Shown here piece after piece: positions 11,190 through 22,400 of a stretch of 62,000 bases of DNA (positions are counted from its first letter, which is position 1; the number at the start of each line of letters is the position of its first letter). The notes under the pieces were generated by a model, which worked only from the letters and a program-made list of their open reading frames with translations, ran no database searches and was not told where the DNA came from. The position numbers were made by a program, and so were the translations under genes. Source of the DNA: Mesostigma viride (Eukaryota; Streptophyta; Mesostigmatophyceae; Mesostigmatales; Mesostigmataceae); the NCBI GenBank assembly GCA_009746045.1, contig RPFO01000065.1:2775911-2837910 (forward strand), read 5' to 3'.

Positions 11190-11720
11190 CAGGATCTTGC
11201 TGAACTAAGCCACGCTCTGCCTATGCAGAGAGTCACTCTCTGTTGAGAAGCCATGCCCTAGCTAGCTCTTGTATAGCCATGATGATCTTCCACCCCGGCC
11301 ATGCCAGGCCTTCATTGAGATCCGAGCCATCATGCATGGTGGTGCAGACCTGTGCCCTAATTGGTGCACCTAGAGCAAGTGCATGTCGTTTACATCCCCA
11401 CGGTCCTTGCAGGAAGTAGCCCAGAATGCATAAAAAGCCATTTGCCCCTTCTCCTGGATATGTGCTACATATAGTAGCTCCCAACGGAGTTATCAAGGAG
11501 ACAACCAGCGCAGGGCAGAAATCGGGAGAATCCGGACCATGGTAGCTCGAGCCTGCCGTTATCTTGTCCGCGTGTTCGAGTTGTTCAGGATGATGAAGAT
11601 GAATGGTGATGGAAATGTGTAGCCTTGTGCATTGAAATTATGGCTGCATGGCTTACGTGTCGCTCGAGCGACTAGATGACCTATAGACTAGGAGTTATGT
11701 TCCTAGCTAATTGATTCATC
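11190..11720 (+). mobile_element. Family A 3' UTR copy (A6), split by a family C insertion
   Basis: 11190-11493 matches the family A 3' UTR (GAGAGTCACTCTCTG, GGTGCACCTAGAGCAAG, CTTGCAGGAAGTAGC) and reaches the hairpin CTCCCAACGGAGTTAT. Family C then interrupts it, and the element resumes at 11691 with GGAGTTATGTTCCTAGCTAATT. The repeated GGAGTTAT is the target-site duplication of the inserted C copy. The stretch 10836-11189 to its left shows nothing I can identify. Confidence 0.7.
11494..11690 (-). mobile_element. 5'-truncated family C insertion inside A6
   Basis: On the minus strand this is the last ~197 bp of family C, ending in GGTTGTCTCCTTG. It is flanked by an exact 8-bp duplication, GGAGTTAT at 11486-11493 and 11691-11698, placed in the 3' hairpin of A6. 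Confidence 0.75.
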
Positions 11721-11860
11721 AATTAATGGATGGATGGATGGGGACACGCACTCCTAGCTACCGGTGTAACCTATCTACAACATCAAACCAACTCTATTCT
11801 AAGCTCGCTAACCTAGGGGTCCTGTCTACCCCGATGGATGGATGGATCAACAACAAAATT
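11716..11860 (-). mobile_element. Diverged family B 3' UTR fragment
   Basis: On the minus strand, GTAGATAGGTTACACCGGTAG followed by (CCAT)n matches the family B 3' UTR seen at 29380-29424 and 51250-51300. The hairpin and tail are degraded. A second GGAT-repeat tract lies at about 11834-11849. Confidence 0.45.
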
Positions 11861-11942
11861 GAAGGGATCGAAATGGTGGCCAGGTGCAGTGCCTTCCGCA
11901 GTCTGCACTACTGCCTGTGAACCCTCGTACATGCAGCCGGCA

Positions 11943-14293
11943 AATTAATTGATTAATTAATTAATTATAGGATCATAACTCCGTTGGGAGTATATGTCGT
12001 AGCACATAGCCATGAGAAGGGGCATATGGCTTTTAAAATACACTCTTGCATTGCTACTTCCTGCAGGTGGGGCAATGTAAACTGCCACATACTCTGGGTG
12101 CACAAAGTGCACCTGCCCACCACTGTATTCTGATCAGACACTCCGCAAAGGTGAAAACCTTTGCGTTCAGTGCCGGGCCGCGGAAAACGCGGAAAACGCG
12201 ATCTGCAAATGAATCCGACCGGAATCGAACTGGGGACCTCTCGCACCAATTTTGCTGACTATAGGACGGACGTCTCCGGTTACCACTGTATATTCAGGCA
12301 CCTAGGGGCGCCGACAGCTCTAGGAGGGAAGATCATCATGGCTAGACAGTGGCTATAGAGCGTGGCATCTCAGCAGAGAGCAGCTCTCTGCGTGCAGGGC
12401 ACAGCATAACTAAATAAGCTAGGCATCATCTGGTGTGTGGCACATTATAGGCACACATGTACATGTTTAAATAATGCATAGGCATCAGCTGGTAGAGTGC
12501 CTGTAGTGGGCGTACATGTACAAGGCCACGGTGGCTAGGCCTGCATGACTATTCTACAGCCGCTACTACTGCTGTATTCCCCTAAGCTGGGACGTCTGAA
12601 GTCGCTCACTTGAACTTGGGCCACTTGAACTCGGGGGTCGCGTGCCAGCCTGCCGGGCTTGTGGCCGACGTAGGTGGCCGGCGGCCGCCCCCTTCCAGTA
12701 CACCGGCAACCGCTTCGCAACGCGACCCCCAAGGGGAAAATGGGGTTAGCTAGGAAAAAGTTTGGGCTCCCCCGCCGTGGTCTGCCGGCCGGAGCTGGAG
12801 GTAAGTCGGCCATAGCTCCTGTCGCCGTTGTTGCTGCGCCAGGGTCAAGTCATCGTCCAGGGTGAAGTGAGTCTTCTCGAGCCGCTAGCTTGGGGCGTCT
12901 GAGAAAGGAAATCTTGCCCGCCGCCCGGTGGTGAGAAGAAGCGGGGGCGCCCCTGCCTTACCCCGCGAGCGGGGAACTCAGTAGGCGGTGGGCGACCAGC
13001 TTGATCTCACCAAGAAGGCCCATGCGACCAAGGATGTCTCTCTCAAACGCCTGTGCAAGCTTCTCGGAATTCTCACCTTCCTCCATGTCGAAGTTCTTGA
13101 CGATGACGTTAAGGCTGCGCTTAATTTGCGAGCTCGGCCTCCTCGCGGAGGTCGAGCGTCTGCTGCTGGAGCTGTGCCGCGACGCGGCGGAGGTGGTGGA
13201 GGTGGTGTGATGCTTAAGCATGTCCGCCCAGGTCTGGGTGGGCGGAAGGAGCAGTGCCAGCGCCGGGCCAGCGGGGGCTGGCCAGCTTGGCGGCAATGTC
13301 CTTCACCGCCTGGGCGGTGATGCCTTCGGTGTTTTGCAGGCACTCGATGGCGATGGCGTTGTCCTTGAGGCGCTGGTTGATGTCGCGAAGCTGGGCGGTG
13401 ATGGTGTCGGAGGCCGGAGGGGCCGGTTGGTGGCGGTGGAGGAGGCGAGGAGGTTGGAGGTGGCGCGGTGCATGGATCGAGGAGCTAGGCGAGGAGGGCG
13501 GAGGTGGCGGTGGAGATGGTACCTGGAGAGGAGGGGGAGCTCGGCAGCCAGCGTGCTGCCCATGGCCGCCACATCTGCAGCGAGGGGGTCCACGTGCTGC
13601 TCGAGGGCCTCCTTAAGGAGTGAGCGGATGGAGGATTCGGTCAAGGTGGTGGTGAGGGGCCGCTGGGGGGGCCAGAGGTCCTCAATGGAGCGTCCAAGGA
13701 GGGAGAAGAGGGCGAATGTTTGCAGGCGGGGGCGGGGGGCGGAGTGGATGGAGTCGAATGGGCGCCTCTCAAAGAAAGCATTGATCGACGAGGTGACCCT
13801 GGTGGAAGAGCTGCTTGCACAGTTCAAGAAGCGAGGCATGCGATCCCCTAAACACGTAGCTCAGGAGCTTGTCGTCAAGCTTGTCAAAAAAGCCGGGCTG
13901 GCTGCCGTCAAAGTCAAACTCGTCCCAGCTCGGCGCGGCAGGACGACTGCGCTTGGCCGGGCTCAGGCGACGCTGCGGGCGAGGCGAGCCTGCCCGGGGG
14001 CTGGGCGATCACTAGGGCTTGGCTAGTGGCGCCGCTGCCTTCTGGGCCGGAGGGCGAAGCTGCAGCCGGAGCTGCAGACATATTTTCAGGGCTGAGCGCA
14101 GCCGCCAGCTAGGCTGCGTTGCGCGGAGGAGCGTTTGCTCGCCATATATTGCGTAATAGCTTCAGCAAATTATATCAGCGTGTGCGTCTTAGAAAGACAA
14201 AGCGATAGTGATATTCACAGCCGAATTAATTTGGTGCCCAAACGTGAAAGTTATGAGCTCCGCCGTAAGCCATGGCAACCTCGTGGCTCGTGG
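11943..14293 (-). mobile_element. Family A retroelement copy A3, near full length, decayed
   Basis: It reads right to left: 5' leader with CCACGAG repeats (about 14293-14150), ORF1 pieces (13839-13303 and 13296-12958, with 'NVIVKNFDMEEGE' and 'QTWADMLKHH'), a final piece near 12800-12590, a long 3' UTR, the hairpin (ACTCCGTTGGGAGT on the plus strand, 11973-11990) and an AATT-type tail at 11943-11970. ORF1 is frameshifted at C-runs. A 153-bp insertion with a 10-bp duplication interrupts the 3' UTR at 12129-12281. Confidence 0.8.
12129..12281 (-). mobile_element. 153-bp insertion with tRNA box-B-like motif (SINE-like)
   Basis: It is flanked by the exact 10-bp duplication ACCACTGTAT (12119-12128 and 12282-12291) within copy A3. 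On the minus strand it contains CAGTTCGATTCCGG, which fits a polymerase III B box, about 55 nt after a weak A-box-like TGGTAACCGG. A 7-bp hairpin GCAAAGG/CCTTTGC lies near its 3' end. No full tRNA cloverleaf can be drawn, so I call it SINE-like rather than a tRNA gene. Confidence 0.45.
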
Positions 14294-14596
14294 CAGGGGA
14301 CTAAATAATGCTAGGCAAACAAGCTCGTGGCAGGGGACTAAATAATTAATGCTAGGCAAACATGGCCGGCAGCAATAAGTGCTGGTGGCACGCGGTCCAG
14401 AGCTAGGATGGCCCAAAGAGCCTCCCAGAGGACCGTGTCAAAAGCCCGTGCCAAAATACAACCATGCAGAAATTACTTACCATAAACTTGTAGGCTGACG
14501 CATAGCTTGTAAGGTGAGATGGGCTCAAGCGTTGGCTAAGGCGCTAGCAAATGGCCACAATGAGCCATGGCTGAAAATGCCATCACATAGATAACT

Positions 14597-14657
14597 CAGA
14601 CAACTACCCTTGTCCTTCCACGGCGTTGGATCGCCATGCGTCCAGGCATAGTTGTCT
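14597..14657. mobile_element. Small inverted-repeat element (MITE-like), copy 1
   Basis: It begins CAGACAACTA and ends TAGTTGTCTC, so its ends are inverted copies of about 10 bp. The interior (CCACGGCGTTGGATCGCCAT) is nearly identical to the element at 49245-49306. A CGTTGGATCG-centred interior between inverted ends suggests a tiny hairpin element. Confidence 0.5.
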
Positions 14658-15765
14658 CACTTAATAGTATTCCGTGGCATGCCCCATGCGCATGACACGG
14701 CATGTACTTACTGACTTACCTATAGGTACACATGTCATCCATGCATGGTCGCATCGGTATTAGGCTTAGCATAGAATTACAGCCAATTAATTAAGTAGTA
14801 TAGAATTACAGCCAATGGCTTGGGTCTCCAATGGCGTTGTCTGATCAAGCAAGCGCAGTTGGCTTAGAAGAGATTGACTATGATGCTGGTTGTGTACTTG
14901 AGATTGACTATCTTTGCTCGACGGAGTACGCGGGTTCAGCAAGACCGCATGTTCTTGACACATGGCATGTTGGGTATACGTGAGCTGCATGACATGTAGC
15001 ATAGTTGACCATGGCCCTTGAAGACATTGTGGTGAACTGAAGGGCTTATTCCACACACCCAGCCGTGTGAAACAAGGCTGTCTATGGCATCGGATGGATG
15101 AGATGGAAACGGAGCTTGGCAGAAAGAACAGTCAGAAGAGATGATTGGTGTAACTAAAACGTTGTTTTAATACGCAAAAGTGAGCCCAACTCCGGCATGC
15201 AGGTGGGGTATGCACAAGAGTGATTACGCAAGTTCAGTGACATGTTACAGCTGAGATTACTAGATCACACCGTCAATCTCGATCTTCTGATATGGCAATA
15301 ACATCAGACCAGAAAGTACATACAATTAAAATCGCGTGTGCATCATCGACGGATCAGATACACGGCTTCGAAAGGTCCGACTAGAGCGCATATGCATGTG
15401 TGTTCCATCGAAAAGAGTGTCCTTAGTTTTCCGGATCAAAACAAATGAAAACCTTCAAGTGTCTGGATGCACTCTGTCACCTAGCAAGATTTTTGGCGAC
15501 CATCCGTAGCGCGCCCTGTACCAATAAGACAACCTGTGCGGTAAAATGGGTCCTTTCTGCTGCGATGGGGGGGGCACGGTGTCTCTATGGTTGGCAGTCT
15601 AGGATCCCTTAGTCATCGCAGATATGGTTACTACACCAGCGGCTAATGAATGAGTAAGTCTCTCCCGGAGACGATGACGTTGAGGTTCAACATCGCCAGC
15701 AGATCTGCCTTGTAACTAATCGTAAAAACCGCTGGTTGATTAGCTTGCCACAATTAGCAGTGGTA

Positions 15766-15964
15766 CTGTTTCTGGCCCCACCGTCTAGGTCATCTGGTCG
15801 CTCTTCACGTAAGCCAACGATAATTTCGATGAACAAGGCTACACATTTCCATCGCCATTCATATTCATCATCCTGAACGACTCGAAAACGCGGAAAAGAT
15901 AACGGCAGGCTCGACCATGGTCCGGAGTCTCCCGATTTCTGGCCTGCGCTGGTTGTCTCCTTGA
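15766..15964 (+). mobile_element. 5'-truncated family C fragment
   Basis: It matches the last ~200 bp of family C (CCCCACCGTCTAGGTCAT through GGTTGTCTCCTTGA). It shares the 3' end of the copies at 32547, 53346 and (inverted) 11494 and 26040 but has its own 5' breakpoint. No clear target-site duplication. Confidence 0.65.
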
Positions 15965-16458
15965 TACCAAGCGAGGCAAGAACCTTCATGTTTCAGTAGG
16001 GAGTGCACACATGTTGTAAACCAGGAAATCAGTCCAATTATTACCGATATTCTACGCAAAGCGCAGGTCCTGGGCATGTCGGAATGCCATAACCAGGAAG
16101 ACGGGCCAATTCTGACTTCCAGATCGAGTTGCGCTGGCAGTCTTCACCATTGTACTGGCGCATGGCGCGGCGACAGGTATCAGTCGCATGGGCTCGGGGC
16201 GGCGCGACGTGGGCGGCTTGACACTCTTTGCTGAACTTCTGCTGCCAAACTACACTGGGAACCGCCCGTTAACGTGGCAAGTTGGTTGTTGGCCGCGGAC
16301 GATATGGCAGCCAACGGACAGAATTTCCGTCGCAACTCGGCAAGTTAGCAATCGCGTGGGCAGTCTGCCGTCAGAAGGGTAATCGCGACTCTGAAGGGGA
16401 GGAGTAATTGGTAGCGTGCATGCATGCTGCTTTGACTGATTGGTAACCCGGAGTTAGC

Positions 16459-19400
16459 ATGGATCTTTGCAAGGTTATTAATCGTCATGTCGGACCCGTA
16501 TCTGCCGAATTGCCTGAGAATGCGAGTCGCCGACGGAGTAGACGCACTCAACTTTCTCATGGCATCCAACTGAAGGCATTGCATCGCATTGGCGAGAAGG
16601 AGCTTGCCGGACTGCGGATTCCGAAATTCAAAGGCACGCCCCTGCATATAGCGGCCACTAGCACCAGGCCTGAGCACTTACCCACGATGAACGGGATGCA
16701 ACAAGGCGGCGCGCGTGTCTCGGCCAGCACCGACAGTGCTAAGACGAGTGACAAGTCGAGTAAGCTCGTCACCGTGTCGATCGATGATCTGAAATCTAAG
16801 ACTTTGAAGGCCATTAAGAGCCTGGGGCACAGCAGCGAGGATTCCCAAATTTTACTTGACGTAAGTTATCGCGGCTATCCACACCGGCCAGAAAGTTCCG
16901 ACAAAACACCACATTTTTCTTGTATCACTACGACGCTCCTCCTCCTGCCGCCCCCCTCCTCCCCTCCCCCCCCAATTCTCATAGAACGATTCCTAGCAAA
17001 ATACCTGAGTGCGTGCTTGACTTTCGGCGCAGGGGCTTTCTTATGTGTCCTAACCAACCAAGTTTATGATGTGCTTGTGGCCGCTTGGGCTAGGGCTTCT
17101 GCTTTCATAACTGCACCGTATCACGTTACTTTTCGTGGACCTCTGTCTCGTACATTTTCCTCGCTGGTAGCGATGCGCATGTTGCAGCAGCACTTGTGGT
17201 GCATCATCATATGTGTGATGCACGATGGAGCCTGCGATGCAGGTGGTCGCTGCCCTCGTTGCCCGCTGTGAGCACCGCCCTTTCTTCAGCTGTGAATGGT
17301 AGTAACCGTAAAAGCTCATGCACGTCATGTGCCTCTGTCTGCTACGAGTCCTTGCTCATGCTTGGCTACAGGGTACCATCCCCACGCTTTTGTATCCATT
17401 GCGGCGTGCAAGTTTGGTCATACCCAATTGCAGGCCATGGTGTATGTTCCCATAAAGTGTCTACGTTTCTTTTTAATAACTGTTTTGCTTGGTAGGACTG
17501 TGCCTGCCTGGCGCGTTGAGCATGTGCCCAGTTCCCTCGGTCGGTCGCTATTTACTTGGCTGGGGTCTGTCTTTGCCTGTGAGCCTTTTCACCTCCGTCA
17601 GCCTTTGCTTATGTATGACTGCTCTGCCTGCTATATCCCCACCTGCCTGTCTGCTTATTTATGACTGCTCTGTCTGCTATATCCCGACCTGCCTCTCTGC
17701 GGCTACACCTTTCCCTTGGCGAAATCCAGCAGGGCACGCGGCGGTTCCCTGACCCTCGCTGACCCCTGCTTCAATGCATGCGTGTGCGTGGTGTTACCTA
17801 AAATGCCCCGTTGTGGTGCCCATGTCCTCTGGCTGCCCTTGTTGTGCACACGCCCCGTTGTTGCTGTGGTGGTGGTGGTGCTGCTGCGCCCGCCTCGTCG
17901 CGCTTGTTGGGATGGTGCGCGGCGCCACCAGGTGATGATGTACGCACAGCTGCGCGGCAACAACCAGGGCATCATCAAGGTGGTCAGCAACGGCGTCAAC
18001 CGCGACCCAAAGGCGCGGCCCATCGCCGTCGAGCACGAGACGCGCCTGTCCGCGCGGCTGGACGGCGGCGGCAACCCCGGCATGGTGGTGGTCCACCGGG
18101 CGGTGGAGCTGGCGGTGGACAAGGCCGCACGAAACGGGTTCGGCATCGTGGGCACCCACGGGACGTGCACCAGCACGGGGGCGCTCGGGTACGGGGGGTG
18201 GCAGCAGGGGTGGGGGTGGTTGGCGATGGAAGTAGGCACGGTGGAGTAGGGGTGGGGGTGGGTGGGTGCGATGGCAGTAAGCATGGTGGAGTACGGATGC
18301 TAGCGCTAAGAGCAGGCACATTTGCAGGGGATGGCAAGTACCCAGGTACAGGGTAGAGGGTTCGGATGGTCAGCCGACGTGCCACAATTACATCGCACAT
18401 GGGCACTGCATGTGATTGGCAAAATTATCGTTATTCGAAGTATTACATCCAGTAAGGTATGCATGGGTGAAAGTTGTTTGGCATGATGTGTTGCTCGCCA
18501 TGTCCTGCCCCGTCTCTGCTTCTGTCGTGGGCTACGGCCTGTGGGGGAAGGGGGGTGGGGGTGCTGGGCACCACGGGCTGGGCTGCTCGTGTGCTGGCGC
18601 CCGCGGCCATGTCCAATCTGCCACCCTCTGCCTACCGCGCACACTTTTTCTCTACCCCTGCCACGCTCGCCCACCCCCCTCCACCCCCACCCACCCACCC
18701 CCCGCCCCCACTGCGCGCAGCTACTACTGCAACAAGATCGCGTCGCGGGGGCTGGTGGCGCTCGTGCTGGCGCAGTCCCCCGAGTTCGTGGCGCCCTACG
18801 GGGCGGCACAGGCCATCTTTGGCACCAACCCGATCGCATTCGGCATCCCCAAGCCGCAGGGGGGCGCGCTCGTGATGGACATGGCCACGTCCGCCTACAC
18901 ACTCTTCGGTACGCACTCGCACGCATGCCTCACGTACGCGCGCCCAGCAGGGTGTTGGTTGTCCGCACACTTGCAGCACAGGGAGTGCTTTGTTGTGTGG
19001 TGCCGGCACCGGCTAGCCATTATCATGACAACATTGCTGTCTTATGTTTGTAAATCGTGATCCAAGGCCACATCCCGAGTTGTCTTAACTTCTTTGTGGG
19101 AACGCGTAGGGCATCCGGGGCCCGGTCCTTCTACGCTGCGAAGATCCCCCCCCCGTGCTCCCAATGATTCTTCTACTCCTGTTACAGCCAACCCCAATGA
19201 TTCTTCTACTCCTGTTACAGCCAACCCCAATGATTCTTCTTCTCCTGTTACAGCCAACCCTAATGATTCTTCTTCTCCTGTTACAGCCAACCCCAATGAT
19301 TCTTCTTCTCCTGTTACAGCCAACCCCAATGATTCTTCTTCTCCTGTTACAGCCAACCCTAATGATTCTTCTTCTCCTGTTACAGCCAACCCCAATGATT

Positions 19401-22400
19401 CTTCTTCTCCTGTTACAGCCAACCCCAATGATTCTTCTTCTCCTGTTACAGCCAACCGTACCCCCACAGGTGCACCGCCTGCCTATGAATCAAGTAAGCA
19501 GGATACACTAGCCATTGCGCTGGGGATGCGACTCCCGCGCCATGTAGACAAGCTGCAAGCGGTCCGCATTCCCGCTCCCCTTGCTGGTGTTCGGAGTGCT
19601 CACTGAGAGAGCGCGTGTGTTAGTGCGGTCAATGCTAGGGTGGTCAACTCTAGGGCGGGGTTGCCGGCTGCTGCATGTCACACCCTTGACCTGCCTGTTC
19701 ATGCACTTATCATCTCATGCCGCACACTCCGTAGCCGCACGCCCCTCTCCCCCGCCCCCCTCCCAGGCCTGCACGAGGCAAAGACGGCTGGGCGTGACAT
19801 CCCCTATGGCGTCGCACAGGACGCGAGTGGGGCCATCACGACGGACCCAGCGGCCGCGCTCAACGGTGAGTTAGCGGCAGGCGAGATGGGGGGGGGCTGG
19901 TAAGGGGATAAGGGGATCGGCGAGATGGGTGAGAAGAGGGTAGGGGGGGGCCGAGCGGGGGGGTGCAGAGAAGTAAGGGGGACAGATGCAGTCGTGGGAG
20001 CATGCAGGATGGAGTTGTTGCGCACTTGTCGTCCTTTGTTGCTCGGTAGACCTGTCTCATGCCCGATCTGGGAAGATGACCAGTTACAAAATACTACGAT
20101 GAAGTTTGTCTTATTGTGGCGATTGGGAGCACCAACGGGGGCTGCAACCTTTCCTCTGGACGTGTCCCACCCGCTCACCTCGGCGTGCACCTGTCCCCGT
20201 CACACTTGCTGCCCGCACCTAGTCATGGCATCTGCTAACAGCATCAATCTATGGTCATGCCCCCCCCACAACCGGCACATTCATCATCCTGCCCTGTTCC
20301 CCTTGCCAGGTGGCGCGATACGCGTGTTTGACGGCTCGTACAAGGGCTCCAACCTGTCACTGATGGTTGAGATTTTGGCCGGCCCACTGGTGGGCGCGGC
20401 GGTGGCCGACAAGCTGGAGGAGCGCAACTGGGGGAACCTGGTCATCGTCATTGACCCGGTAAGACGGCCACTCCTGATATAGTTGGGCTGCTCTGCTTGT
20501 GAGCCTGTCTTTGCCAGCCAACTGGTCACTCTTGCTTTGCATTGTGTGGGTTGATAATCGTGATGTCGTGGCATTGCACACCTGGTGGTTATTCTGGTGC
20601 ATTGCACAGGTGGTTCCGGGCCGTGTGCGTTGATGGTGTTATTGGCCTGCCACCATTTGCCCTGCATGTGTGTGTGCATGTGTGGGGGCGGGGCAAGGGG
20701 GGAATCGCTAAACAAGATATTCTGACGGTTGGCCACCCCTTGCCCCCATGTAATTGTCCGGGTGTGGAACCGCATGCCCGCTTGTGTGTGCGCGCGCGTT
20801 TATCCCTGTGCTGATGGTCTGCCACCTCTTCCCTGCACCGGTGCATGCGTGGGTGTGCGCGCAGGACATGCTGGGCATTGCCGACTTCCAGCAGCGCGTG
20901 CAGCGCGTGCTGGACCGCGTGAAGGGTGCCGCCAAGCTGCCAGGTGTCACCGAGATCACCCTGCCAGGGGAGAACGGGGACCGGCTGGCGCGCTCGTACG
21001 AGGCGGCCGGATCGCTGCCCGTGGAGGCCAAGATGTGGACCAAGATCGAGGTGAGGAGCTATCAATTAATTAATTAAGTAATTAGGAACATAACTCCGTT
21101 GGGAGTATATGTAGCACATAGCCCAGAGAAGGGGCATATGGCCTATAATACATTCTAAGCTACTTCCTGCAAGGGTGGAAATGTAAACGACACTTGCTCT
21201 AGGTGCCCCAGGGCACCTGCAGCCCCATGATCTATCAAGCTATGCCCAGCTAAGGGGGAGCCTGTCATGGGGGGGAAGATCAGCATAGCTATACAAAAGC
21301 TAGAGCGTGGCATCTCAGCAGAGAGCAGCTCTCTGCATGGGCACGGCATAACTAAATAAAGCTAGGCATCATCTGGAGTGTGGCACATCATAGGCACACA
21401 TGTACATGACTAAAAATGCTAGGCATCAGCTGGTATAGTGCCTGTAGTAGGCGGGCATGTACAAGGCCACGGTCTACCTATTCTACACTACTGCTGCTGT
21501 ATTCCCCTAAGCTGGGGCGCTATGGGTAGGGTGTGGGCCAAGATGGAGGTGAGGAGGGATGGGCGCGGTGAGGCCACGGTGTGGGCCAAGTTCGAGTTAA
21601 AGGGGTGTGGGGAGTTTGGATACTGGTCAAGATCCAAGAGGGGAGGATGGGCAAGGTCGAGGTGGGGGCGCAGGGGGGGGTTGCACGATTGAGGTTGCCT
21701 GGGGGGCGTATATGGAGGCAAGCGTGAGGTGAGGGGGGGGAGGGGCAATGTGGGCCAACATGAAGAGTTGGCGAGTGGGGGAGGTGATAAGAGCAAGGTG
21801 TCAGGCAGGGGGTGATGATTAGCATGACCATAAGTTCTCGGGTGAGTGCCGCCATGGCACACCCTGGACGCATTGTGCATACTTGTGGGTCCTGGCGATG
21901 CATCCCACAGGCAAGGTAGGCCTGCAGCTGCTTGGCATGGCAGCCACCGAGTGCCTGTGTCCAAGTGCCGTGTGTTAATGTGCAAGGCACGATGGGCCAG
22001 TTTCCTGGCAGCCAGGCACGTTGGCTGGCCACAAGGCATGCTCGTGTGTGTGGATCCATCCAGGGGGTGTAGCCAGTTCCGGTTTGTAGATTTACAGGTG
22101 TGGTGGAGGCAGGAGTGGTGCGGCTTGGACTTCCTTGGTGGGGGGAGGCGCATACATTTGCGTCAGAGCGCAGGGCGTCCACAGCTGCCAATGTCATACC
22201 TGGCGCGTCGTAGTACAAACGTGCCTCCAACGTGCCTTAGTGCAGTCATAATAAACTCCCTTTCCCACCATTTCCCTTCCCCCTTTCCGGCTCCCCCTTT
22301 TCCTTTCTCGCTCATCCTCGCGCTCACCCGCAGGAGATGGCAGCCGCCTACGATGCGGCGCAGGCCTCGGGTCTTTCCTCCCGTGCGGGTGCCGCCGGTG

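Larger units (their letters stand above)
14294..16458. other. Intergenic stretch upstream of the fusion gene
   Basis: No gene recognised. A duplicated block (cgtggcaggggactaaataat, twice, 14288-14345) adjoins the A3 5' end. A 61-bp inverted-repeat element lies at 14597-14657. A partial copy of the foldback arm (TCCGTGGCATGCCC) lies at about 14668-14710. A family C fragment lies at 15766-15964. The promoter of the fusion gene should lie in 15965-16458. Confidence 0.45.

Noticed and set aside
12190-12285. A functional tRNA gene
   Set aside because: The B box is good, but acceptor, anticodon and T stems do not pair, and the sequence is bounded by a target duplication.
19094-19606. NDSSSPVTANP repeat protein
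   Set aside because: Lies in intron 3 of the fusion gene; including it would interrupt the dehydrogenase domain.
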